A DNA stretch of 64,000 bases, from NCBI GenBank assembly GCA_016721425.1, contig JADKID010000016.1, positions 248,001 to 312,000 of the forward strand, written 5' to 3'. The translations under genes were made by a program, and so were the position numbers. Every line of letters starts with the position of its first letter. Position 1 is the stretch's first letter. Shown piece after piece: positions 44,488-53,231 of this stretch. The notes below the pieces were generated by a model that was not told the origin of the DNA, did no database searches, and was given only the letters and a program-made list of their open reading frames with translations. This DNA is from Bryobacterales bacterium. Its GTDB lineage: Bacteria; Acidobacteriota; Terriglobia; Bryobacterales; Bryobacteraceae.

Positions 44488-45435
44488 GTGTTCGCTTCGA
44501 TTGAAGATCTCGCCGAACGGTTGAACGCGGCCAAGTACGTGATCGACCCGGTCACCCTGCAAGTTGTGTACCTCGCGGCGCGGATGCAGAAGCCGGTCAT
44601 CGTGGAGGGTCCGCCAGGCTGCGGCAAGACCGCGCTGGCTCAGGCGATCGCTGCTGCGGGGAACACCGTCATCGAGCGCCTACAGTGCTACGAAGGCATC
44701 AATGAAGAGAAGGCGATCGGGAAGTTCGACAACGCGCTTCAGAAACTCTTCCTCGACACGCAGGCGGACCGAATTGAGAAAGACTGGGCGGCGATCCGGA
44801 GTAGCCTGCACACTCTCGATTTCTTTGTCCAAGGGCCGCTCCTGCGATCGCTGTTGTACGACAAACCGTGCGTGCTGTTGATCGACGAAGTCGACAAGGT
44901 GGACGAAGGTTTCGAAGCGTTGCTCCTCGAGATCCTCTCGGAATGGCAGATCTCGGTGCCCAAGCTCGGAACGGTAAAGCATACGACGGTTCCGTTTGTA
45001 CTTCTGACGTCGAACGAAGTGCGGCGGCTTGGCGATCCATTGCGGCGGCGCAGTTTCTATCTCAGGGTGGAGTTCCCGACCGTCGAGCGAGAAACGGAGA
45101 TTCTGCGGGTTCGTAGCACGACCGCGAATCCTGCTCTGCGGCGCCTCATTGCCGGGCTGGCCCAGGCACTGCGCGGTTGGCAGATGGAGAAGCCAGTTTC
45201 AATCGCTGAGATGCTTGAACTTGCTCAGGCGCTGGAACTCCTTGGCTTTGAGGACATCACGCCGGAGATGCGAGACATCCTCCTGCCGCTGGTAGCGAAA
45301 ACGGAGTCTGATCGGAAACGCCTCCTGTTACGGGACGGCTTTGCGTCACTAGTGCACGACTCGCATCAGTATGCCGGGCGCTTCCACGTGAACCCAGAGG
45401 AGAGCGGACTGCTGGAGGGCTCGACCACCTGGTAG
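44488..45435 (+). CDS. MoxR-type AAA+ ATPase
   Basis: AAA+ ATPase of 315 aa, GTG start preceded by GAGGGA. Walker A EGPPGCGKTALAQ (about 40-52), Walker B VLLIDEVDKVDEGF near 130, sensor 1 VPFVLLTSNEVRRL, and arginine-rich DPLRRRSFYLRVEFP match MoxR/CoxD-like chaperones. These normally work with a VWA-domain partner to mature metalloenzymes; none is present here. It stands between the repeat array and the secretion genes and might act in assembly. Confidence 0.88.
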   Translation: MFASIEDLAERLNAAKYVIDPVTLQVVYLAARMQKPVIVEGPPGCGKTALAQAIAAAGNTVIERLQCYEGINEEKAIGKFDNALQKLFLDTQADRIEKDWAAIRSSLHTLDFFVQGPLLRSLLYDKPCVLLIDEVDKVDEGFEALLLEILSEWQISVPKLGTVKHTTVPFVLLTSNEVRRLGDPLRRRSFYLRVEFPTVERETEILRVRSTTANPALRRLIAGLAQALRGWQMEKPVSIAEMLELAQALELLGFEDITPEMRDILLPLVAKTESDRKRLLLRDGFASLVHDSHQYAGRFHVNPEESGLLEGSTTW

Positions 45436-45486
45436 TTGGATTGCGACCTATGCGAATGAGAACTCTGGCGGTCCTGTTCTGCATGT

Positions 45487-45972
45487 ATGCGGTTGGCGCG
45501 GCAGTGTGTTCCGGCGCAGCAGGATGAGCGCATCCTAGCCATGACATGGGCGGATCACTACGCCGCTGTCTATCAGGTGCCGAGGGAACTGGTCCACTCA
45601 ATTATCGAGGTTGAGTCGGGCTGGGATCCGCGAGCTGTGTCGAACAAGGGGGCAGTGGGGATGATGCAACTGATGCCCGCGACCGCGGTGACCTTTGGAG
45701 TCACGAACCGCTTCGACATTGAACAGAACATTCGAGGCGGAGTGGCCTATCTCGCCAGGCTGCTGAACTTGTTCGACGGCGACCTCCGGTTGGTCGCGGC
45801 GGCCTATCTGACCGGGGAGAACCGAATCTTGCGTGCCAGACTGCGTTACTCGAACGCCGAGGTCCATTGGTATGTACGTGAGGTGGGGCGATTGTACCGA
45901 GAGAAGCGCCGGATGCACATTCAGGCAGAAGTCCTCGCCCGGAAAAAGATGGAAGGAGGTAGTGTGCCGTGA
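45487..45972 (+). CDS. VirB1-like lytic transglycosylase (signal peptide out of frame)
   Basis: SLT-domain muramidase of 161 aa that would open peptidoglycan for the secretion channel. Catalytic Glu lies in HSIIEVESGWDPRAVSNKGA, followed by GMMQLMPATAVTFG and a C-terminal helix. This frame has no export signal. However, an ATG at 45450 in another frame encodes 25 residues of a clear signal (MRMRTLAVLFCMYAVGAAVC) and stops at 45527, and removing one base near 45508 would fuse it to the enzyme. The stop overlaps the next gene by 4 nt. Confidence 0.8.
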   Translation: MRLARQCVPAQQDERILAMTWADHYAAVYQVPRELVHSIIEVESGWDPRAVSNKGAVGMMQLMPATAVTFGVTNRFDIEQNIRGGVAYLARLLNLFDGDLRLVAAAYLTGENRILRARLRYSNAEVHWYVREVGRLYREKRRMHIQAEVLARKKMEGGSVP

Positions 45973-47072
45973 AAATGAAGCACTGGTTCCCTGGAACCAT
46001 CATCATGATGCTGGCCTTCGCTGGTGAAGCACCAGGCCAGCCAGCGGCTCAATTGCAGGTGCGACCGCAGGTCGTCGGCCGGCCCATTCGGGACGGCCAA
46101 GTCACAACTGTTTACCTGGCACCGCGTTTCGCTACTGCGATCCGGATGCCGGAGGCGATTAACTCGGTAGTGGTCGGCGACCCAGCCTCCTTCTCGGCCG
46201 AGCATTCTGATCGTGAACCGAGTCTCGTGTTCGTCAAGCCCATCACGGCGAAGGCCGCGCAGTCCAACCTGCTCATCTCCACAGCTCGAGGCTTGCAGGT
46301 TCACCTGCTCCTGGTCAGCCGAGGTGAACCAAAGGCGGACCAGCAACAGGATGTCGATTTCCTGATGAAGTACAGACCGGCTGGGCAGTTCATTATCCAG
46401 CCAGCCGAGTATCCCTCGGCGATAGTCCCGCAAATTGCCAGCATCGGTGGGTCAACGTCGGCACGTTCGATCGCCCCCTCGATCGCGGCAACTCCACTTC
46501 AGCCCGCCGCACTGATCGAAGCCGGCGCCGCGAGGGAACGGTCAACCCCGCCTTCGCTGGCGGCGGCGGATGCCAAGAAGCTGGAACTGAAGGCTCTCGA
46601 CGAGCTCCTCGATCGGCAACGGAGAGCGCCTCTACCCGCGTTGTACGGGGAGAAGCCCGGTATTTCTCCTGCCGGCAAGGAGTTGGTGAAGACAGGCGTA
46701 AGCGAGGTGATTGATCAGGGCCGGGAGGTGGTGGTGTTGTTCTCGGTTGTCAACGTAGAAGACCACGCTGTTGAGTTGATGCCACCGCAGATCCAACTGG
46801 GGGGCCAGAGGACGAGCGGAAAGGTCGTGCGCAAGTCCAGGTGGTCAACGGCCGAACAACTCCCCATCACTGACTTCCGCATGAGCCGACGGCGGCTCGG
46901 ACCGGGAGAGAGATCAGATGGCGTCGTGGTGTTCCAACGTCCGTCATTCAAACAGTCGAACGAGACCCTATTCCTGCAGATGGCCGAGTCCGGCGCGGTG
47001 GATCGCCCTGCTCTGGCCCCGATTGGGTTCGGAATTAGCAGCTTCCGGGAGGTTGTTTACAATGCCCAATGA
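45969..47072 (+). CDS. VirB9/TrbG-like secretion protein
   Basis: Exported protein of 367 aa with a signal peptide (HWFPGTIIMMLAFAGEAPGQ). The N-terminal beta-domain has TVYLAPRFATAIRMPEAINS, VVVGDPASFSAEHS and LLISTARGLQVHLLLVSRGE, the pattern of VirB9/TrbG N-domains that contact VirB10. A Pro/Ala linker (about 150-240) leads to a C-terminal beta-domain (EVIDQGREVVVLFSVVNVED, GPGERSDGVVVFQRP) similar to the end of the broken gene at 63100. GTG start with AAGGAGG 8 nt before. Overlaps the VirB10 gene by 11 nt. Confidence 0.8.
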   Translation: MKMKHWFPGTIIMMLAFAGEAPGQPAAQLQVRPQVVGRPIRDGQVTTVYLAPRFATAIRMPEAINSVVVGDPASFSAEHSDREPSLVFVKPITAKAAQSNLLISTARGLQVHLLLVSRGEPKADQQQDVDFLMKYRPAGQFIIQPAEYPSAIVPQIASIGGSTSARSIAPSIAATPLQPAALIEAGAARERSTPPSLAAADAKKLELKALDELLDRQRRAPLPALYGEKPGISPAGKELVKTGVSEVIDQGREVVVLFSVVNVEDHAVELMPPQIQLGGQRTSGKVVRKSRWSTAEQLPITDFRMSRRRLGPGERSDGVVVFQRPSFKQSNETLFLQMAESGAVDRPALAPIGFGISSFREVVYNAQ

Positions 47073-48609
47073 ACGATTTCGCGGCGACAAGGCTGAGCGA
47101 GAGCCTGCTGAGTTGGACAACGCCGTGTTGACTGACGCAGGCACCCAGCCAAGCAATGGCAGGGAGGAGGAGCAACCTACGGATAGTGAATCCGAAGAGA
47201 TGCCAACTCGCCCTGGCGGGATCGTGCAGCAGTTCTGGCGACGGATGCAGGAAGAACGCAACAGACCGAAGCCGGCTGAGCTCAATGCACGTGGGCAAAA
47301 CAATATGGATCGGAGCAAAGCGTTCCTGGTCCTCGCCACCGCAGTCGTGCTGAGTGGCTTCGCATTTCTGGCGTTGTTCTCCACTTCGGGTGCCGATACG
47401 CGCGCTCGGGAGAGGCGAACGAAGCCGAGCCTGGGAAGACCGGAAGGGACAGCCCAGCCAGTAGGGCGTGCGGGATCGGGCATACCTCTGCTCAGCGCCG
47501 ATCAGGGAGGCGCCGATCCGAATGGTGAGCAACTGAGCTCTGACGACATCCTGGCTACATCCCGCGGTGGGCAGATACGCAACACGCAACCACACGAGCC
47601 GCCATCCGCCAATGCGCCAAGCGAGTATGCGTTGAACAACTTGCCTGCGTTCAACGATCCGGCCCTGGAGGCCTACCGGCGTCAGAACAACATCGCCTAT
47701 ACACCGCCGCCTGCGATTGCGGCACCCCCGCCAGTAGCGGCGGTGGCTCAGCCAGTGAATGACGCGGAGGGTTTAAAGAAGTCCTCGCTGGTGTTCGTAC
47801 GGAATTCGACTTCGGCAGCGGTGATGCCCGCCAGCCGGTCAACATCGCAGCCCGCCTTCATTGAGCGGCAGGGAGTCTCGACTTTGATGCCGAGCGGTAG
47901 TCGGTTGGTGGCGCGATTGCAGACCGCCGTCAGCAGCGCGGTGAAGACGCCGGCCATCGCGGTGATCGAATACAACTACGAGCGAGACGGCGAGATCGTC
48001 ATTCCTGCAGGCACGAAGGCGATTGGCCAGTTGGCGCAAGCCAATCAGCATGGGCAGGTGGGGCTTCGTTTCACGTCGCTCGAAATGCCTGATGGCACCA
48101 CCGAAACCATTGAAGGCAGCGGGGTCGGTCTGGACTATGGACCGCTGAAAGGGCTTGTCGACGGACGGAACCGGGGAAAGCGTGCGCTGGTTCGTTCCTT
48201 GACGGGCATCGGAACGATGGCGGCGTACCTGGTAGGGGGCCGTGGCTCCGGAGGCTTGAGTGGTCCACTCGACCAGAGCGTACTAATGCGGGAACGAATC
48301 GCCTCAAATATCGGCCTTGCTGGCGAACAGGAGCTAATGGCGATGGCGTACTCACAGAATATCGTCGTCACGGTTCCCGGCAACACCCGCTTCTACATAG
48401 TGCTGCAGGAAGCGGCCACGACCGCCAATCGATCCGATCTGATTCCGTCCGCGGCGCCAGGTTCACGGCCAAACCTCGCGGCCGTCGATGGGCAGTCGTT
48501 GCCAAGTGCGGCGGAGTTTCGGGAGCTGGTTTCGCTCAAGAATGAGATCATCCGACTGAATCGTGAGGTCTCGGCAACAAGAACGGCGGAGCCGCCGCCA
48601 CAGCAGTGA
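47062..48609 (+). CDS. VirB10/TrbI-like secretion protein
   Basis: Protein of 515 aa spanning the envelope. A cytoplasmic acidic N-terminus is followed by one membrane helix (about 91-111, AFLVLATAVVLSGFAFLALF), a Pro-rich periplasmic stretch (about 150-260), and the conserved TrbI/VirB10 beta-barrel: MPSGSRLVARLQTAVSSAVK, IVIPAGTKAIGQLAQANQHG, RFTSLEMPDGTTETIEGSGV, and PGNTRFYIVLQE. It senses energy from VirB4/VirD4 and forms the outer pore. The ATG at 47062 is chosen since it overlaps the upstream stop in coupled fashion. Confidence 0.9.
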   Translation: MPNERFRGDKAEREPAELDNAVLTDAGTQPSNGREEEQPTDSESEEMPTRPGGIVQQFWRRMQEERNRPKPAELNARGQNNMDRSKAFLVLATAVVLSGFAFLALFSTSGADTRARERRTKPSLGRPEGTAQPVGRAGSGIPLLSADQGGADPNGEQLSSDDILATSRGGQIRNTQPHEPPSANAPSEYALNNLPAFNDPALEAYRRQNNIAYTPPPAIAAPPPVAAVAQPVNDAEGLKKSSLVFVRNSTSAAVMPASRSTSQPAFIERQGVSTLMPSGSRLVARLQTAVSSAVKTPAIAVIEYNYERDGEIVIPAGTKAIGQLAQANQHGQVGLRFTSLEMPDGTTETIEGSGVGLDYGPLKGLVDGRNRGKRALVRSLTGIGTMAAYLVGGRGSGGLSGPLDQSVLMRERIASNIGLAGEQELMAMAYSQNIVVTVPGNTRFYIVLQEAATTANRSDLIPSAAPGSRPNLAAVDGQSLPSAAEFRELVSLKNEIIRLNREVSATRTAEPPPQQ

Positions 48610-48616
48610 GGCGCCG

Positions 48617-48967
48617 ATGGCACCCAATTGGGGACCACTTGAAACGAAACTCGGCACGTCGCGGTGCGTCGGTTTCATGTTCATGGGTCGGGTGAACGGG
48701 ATCAATCAGTACAAGCACGGGATCAGCCGACGCTACTTGTTCCTGGATGATGATGGCCGTGCGTACGAAGCGGCGGACAGGAATAGCTTTCGGGAGATCT
48801 CCTTCGAGGAAGCGCTGGGGCGGGTGGAAGAACCGTTGAAGGATCTGGGTGAAACGCTAGAGACACACTACGATGCGGCGTACGTCACCAAGAAGGCCGT
48901 CGCATTGCGCGAGGCCGGGATCGAATTGCTGCGCATTGTGATCGACTCGGATGACAGTTCGGCCTGA
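48617..48967 (+). CDS. Hypothetical protein within the secretion cluster
   Basis: A 116-aa soluble protein starting 8 nt after the VirB10 stop. It is rich in aromatic and acidic residues (GINQYKHGISRRYLFLDDDG, RNSFREISFEEALGRVEEPL) with no signal or membrane helix. No family recognised. The position suggests a cytoplasmic accessory factor of the secretion system. Confidence 0.65.
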   Translation: MAPNWGPLETKLGTSRCVGFMFMGRVNGINQYKHGISRRYLFLDDDGRAYEAADRNSFREISFEEALGRVEEPLKDLGETLETHYDAAYVTKKAVALREAGIELLRIVIDSDDSSA

Positions 48968-49040
48968 AGCGGACGTTGCGGGTGTCATGCGGGTGGCGAG
49001 TGAGCTTTGGATAGGGTAGAGTAGCCCCAAGGAGTCAGCT

Positions 49041-51065
49041 GTGCGGCCTGATTACCAAACCAGTCCGCTCCTCTGGTTGTCTGGGCAGTTGGGGCGATTC
49101 CTGGGCGACGGGTACCGTGAGATCCGCGGGCTCATCGCCAATAATGCGCCGGACAAGCTCAAGCGAGTGTTCACGGGCAGCATGGCTGCGGTCGTTCTGG
49201 CCTTGTTGACCGTGATCGTGATTGCTTCGCAACTCCATCCAGTTGTGGTCATCCTCGCCGTTGTCTGCGTGCTGCTCATCGTGTATGGCAGGACGCTATT
49301 CCACCGTCTGGCGTTGTTTGCCGGCTATTTTCTTTGCGGTTTTGTGCTCTTCATCGGGATGGGGATGCTTGCAACGATACCGATTGAGAAAAGCTACCCA
49401 CTTCTCGCCAAGGCCGTCGCTGTGGGCCTGTTTGTCGTCCTCTGCTTGGTAATCCCAGCCCTGCTAACAATGAGACCAAGGCAGGAAATCGTTAGCGGTG
49501 TCGGAAGCCGGTCCTCGAGCGGGGCCACGGCGAGAGAACCTGCTATTACCTTTGCCGACGTCGGGGGCCTAGCGGAGGCGAAGCGGCAGATCCAGGAACT
49601 GGTTCAGGCGAACCTGAATGGGAAGCAGTTCGGCCAATACGGGGTGGTGAGGAACGGTATTCTGCTCCACGGTCCACGAGGAACGGGCAAGACCTTTTTG
49701 GCAGAGGCGGTTGCTGGCGAGTTCAGTCTTAAGTACATCTACATTTCGGCCGCTGGTCTTCACCACAAATATGTCGGCGAGACGGAACGCCACATCGAGG
49801 ACTTGTTCCGACAAGCCGCAACCAGCTCACCGTGTGTGGTGTTTATCGATGAGCTAGATGCCATCGGCGCACATCGCCAGCAGCTCGGAGACGCAGACGA
49901 CACTGGCGGCGCGGCTCGAGGATACAACTCGGCGACAACTCAATTGATGACCTGCATTGATGAGGGGCGAAAGAGTTCCCGGGTGATTCTCATTGCGGCA
50001 ACCAACTTCTACGACGGTTTGGATCGAGCACTGATACGAGAGGGCCGATTCGATCTGCACATTCGACTCGATCTGCCCAACGAAGCGGAAAGGGCCCGGA
50101 TCTTTGAAGCCCAGTTGAAGAAACGGCCATCGAGGCGGTTTGACGTTCAAGGGTTCGCGAAGAAGACACCGGGATGGAGCGCGGCTAAGATTGGCACGCT
50201 GGTGGACCGGGCAGCGTTCTTCGCGGCGCAAGAGCAGAGGGCGATCGAAGACCGGGACGTTGCGCGGGCTCTGGCAGACACTGGCGGCAAGGACCGCGCC
50301 GCATTCAAGGAAGTCGAGTGGGCGGACGTGGTTCTGTCGCCCGACACCGAGATTGATCTGCGGAACCTGGTTCGGCTGATGGATCCCGCGTACGGAGAGA
50401 GACTGAAGTTGCCAGTGCCAACCGGGTTGCTGCTGATCGGACCTCCAGGTACAGGCAAGACGATGATTGCGCGCCTGATCGCGACCCACACCAGACGAAG
50501 CTTTTACCCCATCACCGCCGCGGACATCCTCGGAGGCGCCACCGGAGCATCCGTCAAGAAACTCACCGAACTCTTTGCCCGAGCGAAAGAGAATAGCCCG
50601 TCGATCATCTTCATCGATGAGATGGATGGCCTGTTGCCGCGGAACAACGGTCTACAGTCGCAGCATGATATCCAACTGGTCGAGCAGGCGCGAAGCCTCA
50701 TCAGCGAACTGGAACCACAGCACAATGTCTTTCTGATCGGCACCACCAATCACGTGGACAGCATCGACCCGGCAATCCTTCGCGGTGGCCGGTTTTCGGA
50801 GAAGATCGAGATCGGCACACCCCACGAGAGCGGTTACCACCGACTACTTCGCAAGCATTTGGACGGCATCCGGCTGGCCGACGACATTTCGGTGGAACTT
50901 CTGGCGGGGCGGCTAAAAGGTATTTCGCCGGCCGACCTCGAAGCCATTTGCCACAGCGCAATGCGCATGGCGATGAGGCGGATGGCCGAGGATGCTGAAC
51001 AGTTGCCGCCGCTCGTCTGGGACGATTTCACGGAAGCGATGAAACGCATTCGGACCCGCCCTTAG
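49041..51065 (+). CDS. Membrane-anchored tandem AAA+ ATPase
   Basis: A 674-aa protein with GTG start and AAGGAG 7 nt before. Three or four membrane helices occupy about 45-145. AAA-1 (about 170-410) has Walker A HGPRGTGKTFL, Walker B VVFIDELDAIG and sensor VILIAATNFYDGLDRALIREGRFD; AAA-2 (about 425-670) has IGPPGTGKTMIARL, IIFIDEMDGLLP and VDSIDPAILRGGRF. Both modules keep catalytic Glu and arginine-finger regions of the FtsH/Cdc48 clade, but no zinc protease domain follows. It is not a VirB11 or VirD4. It may extract or feed substrates at the membrane. Confidence 0.88.
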   Translation: MRPDYQTSPLLWLSGQLGRFLGDGYREIRGLIANNAPDKLKRVFTGSMAAVVLALLTVIVIASQLHPVVVILAVVCVLLIVYGRTLFHRLALFAGYFLCGFVLFIGMGMLATIPIEKSYPLLAKAVAVGLFVVLCLVIPALLTMRPRQEIVSGVGSRSSSGATAREPAITFADVGGLAEAKRQIQELVQANLNGKQFGQYGVVRNGILLHGPRGTGKTFLAEAVAGEFSLKYIYISAAGLHHKYVGETERHIEDLFRQAATSSPCVVFIDELDAIGAHRQQLGDADDTGGAARGYNSATTQLMTCIDEGRKSSRVILIAATNFYDGLDRALIREGRFDLHIRLDLPNEAERARIFEAQLKKRPSRRFDVQGFAKKTPGWSAAKIGTLVDRAAFFAAQEQRAIEDRDVARALADTGGKDRAAFKEVEWADVVLSPDTEIDLRNLVRLMDPAYGERLKLPVPTGLLLIGPPGTGKTMIARLIATHTRRSFYPITAADILGGATGASVKKLTELFARAKENSPSIIFIDEMDGLLPRNNGLQSQHDIQLVEQARSLISELEPQHNVFLIGTTNHVDSIDPAILRGGRFSEKIEIGTPHESGYHRLLRKHLDGIRLADDISVELLAGRLKGISPADLEAICHSAMRMAMRRMAEDAEQLPPLVWDDFTEAMKRIRTRP

Positions 51066-51281
51066 CCTGGACGCCTGATCACGCAACGCCCGATTCCGTC
51101 ACTAGCTTGATTGCACCTGTGAATCCCATCCATCCTTCGATTTCGAGACTTTTGAAAACGCCGGCCCGCTTGATCTATTCTGCCTCCACGCCCTGGTAGC
51201 CACGCTCCGATCCGGCACCTGCGCTGGGATTCGTTGTGGGGAGCAGGGCGGAATGCCAATCGCATGGAGGTCAACCGCACC

Positions 51282-51629
51282 ATGAATCAATTCGAGAAAC
51301 GAGTCGTCATCGCACTTGCACTCTGCCTGGTCATCATGCAGGGCGTAGCGCTCGCTCAAAACCTTGGGGCTGCTCCGCAGGTGAACGTCGCTGTGCAGGG
51401 CCAAACGGGAGCGCAACCGGAAGGTGCGTTCCTCAACTTCGTCAACTGGATCGGCAACGTGATTGCGCCAGTGGGCGCTGGTGTCGCGGTATTGGGAGCC
51501 GTGGGCTGCTATGCCACGGGAAGAGGTGTATTCCGGTGGCTTGTGACTGCCGCCGGGTTACTCGCCATATCGGGCGTGACCCGGTTGATCGAGTTCTGGG
51601 TCGCTCAAGGCGGCGCCGGAGTTTCCTAG
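51282..51629 (+). CDS. VirB2/TrbC-like pilin candidate
   Basis: A 115-aa exported membrane protein. The signal peptide (RVVIALALCLVIMQGVALAQ) is followed by a Gln/Gly-rich stretch and two hydrophobic helices, VNWIGNVIAPVGAGVAVLGA (about 65-85) and RWLVTAAGLLAISGVTRLIE (about 93-112). Size, signal and two-helix layout match VirB2/TrbC pilins. The helical unit recurs in the next two proteins. GGAGG lies 11 nt before the ATG at 51282. Confidence 0.7.
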   Translation: MNQFEKRVVIALALCLVIMQGVALAQNLGAAPQVNVAVQGQTGAQPEGAFLNFVNWIGNVIAPVGAGVAVLGAVGCYATGRGVFRWLVTAAGLLAISGVTRLIEFWVAQGGAGVS

Positions 51630-51714
51630 ATCGCGGTCTTCTCGGGCCAGCAACTGGACGGCAGGCCGGTTCCCAAGAGTCCGACCTGCCGAGCCTACCA
51701 ATCAGGGGCGCGAA

Positions 51715-52377
51715 ATGGCGGTTCCACAACTCATACTCGACGCGATCCGATTTCTGCTGGCGCTCGCGGCTCCCGCCTCACTTGTCGCCCTCGTCTTGGC
51801 TGGGATCGCGCTGCGACGCGAAGGGACCACTTCGTTCTCGATAGGCGGCGGAGGATTCTCCAAGTGGATGTTTTGGGCAATAGTGATGATCACTCTCCCG
51901 CAGGTATTCGGTTGGTTTGCCTATTGGGGCGTGGGGGCCGCACTTCCTGGCGGCGGCATTGGCGTCGGGTGGATGGCGGCATTCAGCAATGATGCCGCGA
52001 TTTTCGTCAACACTCTCGTGATTGGGCGCCTAGTTCCGGTTCTCGCGGCCTGGATGGTCCTCCGCTCGGTCATCGACCTGAGCGAAGGCTATACGCCCTT
52101 GGCTTCGATTCTGGGCGCCATGTTCCTATTGTCGATCCCCGCGACGGCGGCACTTCTCCAAGGCTGGAATGACGGTACGCGCTTCGGGACGGTAGCGGTC
52201 CTCGAAGGGGCGTGGACCTACACGGCAAGTCGGATCATGCCGATCGCGGCGGGCTTGGCTGTGATCGGCGCGGTGGCGAACTTCGCCTTCGGGCGCCCCG
52301 CGATCCGGCTCGTCGGCTGTGCCGCGGCGTTCCTGACGGTCTCCGCTCTTTGGCGATTGGTGGTTTCGATGATGTAG
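51715..52377 (+). CDS. Polytopic membrane protein with pilin-like C-terminal module
   Basis: A 220-aa protein with about six hydrophobic helices and no cleavable signal. Its last 45 residues (IMPIAAGLAVIGAVANFAFG, then RLVGCAAAFLTVSALWRLV) align position by position with the helix pair of the pilin candidate upstream (IAPVGAGVAVLGAVGCYATG, RWLVTAAGLLAISGVTRLI). A middle segment (RLVPVLAAWMVLRSVIDLSE) may be another, weaker copy. The N-terminal 80 residues are unrelated. Possibly a channel or pilus-base subunit. Confidence 0.65.
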   Translation: MAVPQLILDAIRFLLALAAPASLVALVLAGIALRREGTTSFSIGGGGFSKWMFWAIVMITLPQVFGWFAYWGVGAALPGGGIGVGWMAAFSNDAAIFVNTLVIGRLVPVLAAWMVLRSVIDLSEGYTPLASILGAMFLLSIPATAALLQGWNDGTRFGTVAVLEGAWTYTASRIMPIAAGLAVIGAVANFAFGRPAIRLVGCAAAFLTVSALWRLVVSMM

Positions 52378-52390
52378 CACATGAGGCAAT

Positions 52391-52846
52391 ATGAACTTCC
52401 TAACCGGAATCACCAACCTGACGAATTGGATGGGCAACGTGATCATGCCGACGCTGGCGGCCCTCTTCTTTGCGCTGGGCGTCCTCAGATTCGCGCACGG
52501 CCAAGCTCACACCTACACGCCCTGGGCTGGCTTCCTTTGTCTGATGGTTTCCGGTGTCCTGCGAGGACTCGAGACGTTCGCCGCCCAGGCTGCCTGGAAT
52601 AACCCGGACCTGATCTGGATCACGCTGCGCGGGATGGTGAACTGGACCTGCAACGTCTTTCTGCCCGTGTACGCGGTGCTGCAACTCCTCCACGGATTCC
52701 TCCAGTATGCGGGCATCGGTCATCGAGTCTATGCCGGCGGGGCGTGGATGCGGCACTTCAGCGCCGCAGCCCTATGCCTCGCTCTTTCGGGCTTGCTGAG
52801 GTTGGCGGAGTGGTTCGTTGCTCAGGGACTAGCGGGAATTAGCTGA
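52391..52846 (+). CDS. Membrane protein made of two pilin-like modules
   Basis: A 151-aa protein with four helices, seemingly an internal duplication. Unit 1 begins LTNWMGNVIMPTLAALFFAL and ends GVLRGLETFAAQAAW; unit 2 begins MVNWTCNVFLPVYAVLQLLH and ends GLLRLAEWFVAQGLAGIS. That ending closely matches the pilin candidate at 51282 (TRLIEFWVAQGGAGVS). There is no signal peptide. A GAGG ribosome site precedes the ATG at 52391. Confidence 0.65.
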   Translation: MNFLTGITNLTNWMGNVIMPTLAALFFALGVLRFAHGQAHTYTPWAGFLCLMVSGVLRGLETFAAQAAWNNPDLIWITLRGMVNWTCNVFLPVYAVLQLLHGFLQYAGIGHRVYAGGAWMRHFSAAALCLALSGLLRLAEWFVAQGLAGIS

Positions 52847-52865
52847 AAGAAGGGAACAGACGGAA

Positions 52866-53231
52866 ATGGCACTGAGTATCAGCCCGGTTCACCGCAATCT
52901 GCACACGCGGGTGAGCTTCCTGTATCTGGAGTTCGAAGACTGGTTCGTGGTGATCGGTCTGGCGGCCATTACCAACATCTTCGGACGCTGGATCGATCGC
53001 CATGTATTCGGGATCCCGATGAACGTGTTCCTGCAGTATGTCGTTCCCGTACTGAGCATCCCGTTCCTGATGTTGTTCAAGTACGGAAAGCCGCGCGGCT
53101 ACCTCAAGGACTTCATGTCCTGGCACACCAAGCCCCGGATCTATTGCGGCCTTGAGCCGGATTCGGGGATGAAGGTCGACTACTTCAAAGCAGGGGAGGA
53201 GTCCGATGCCAACGACTTTCGAACAGCATGA
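52866..53231 (+). CDS. VirB3-like protein
   Basis: A 121-aa inner-membrane protein with two central helices (about 24-42 and 55-75), a short N-terminus and a basic C-terminus (LFKYGKPRGYLKDFMSWHTK). This is the VirB3/TrbD layout, and its place directly before virB4, overlapping it by 26 nt, is diagnostic. It anchors VirB4 at the membrane. Confidence 0.75.
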   Translation: MALSISPVHRNLHTRVSFLYLEFEDWFVVIGLAAITNIFGRWIDRHVFGIPMNVFLQYVVPVLSIPFLMLFKYGKPRGYLKDFMSWHTKPRIYCGLEPDSGMKVDYFKAGEESDANDFRTA

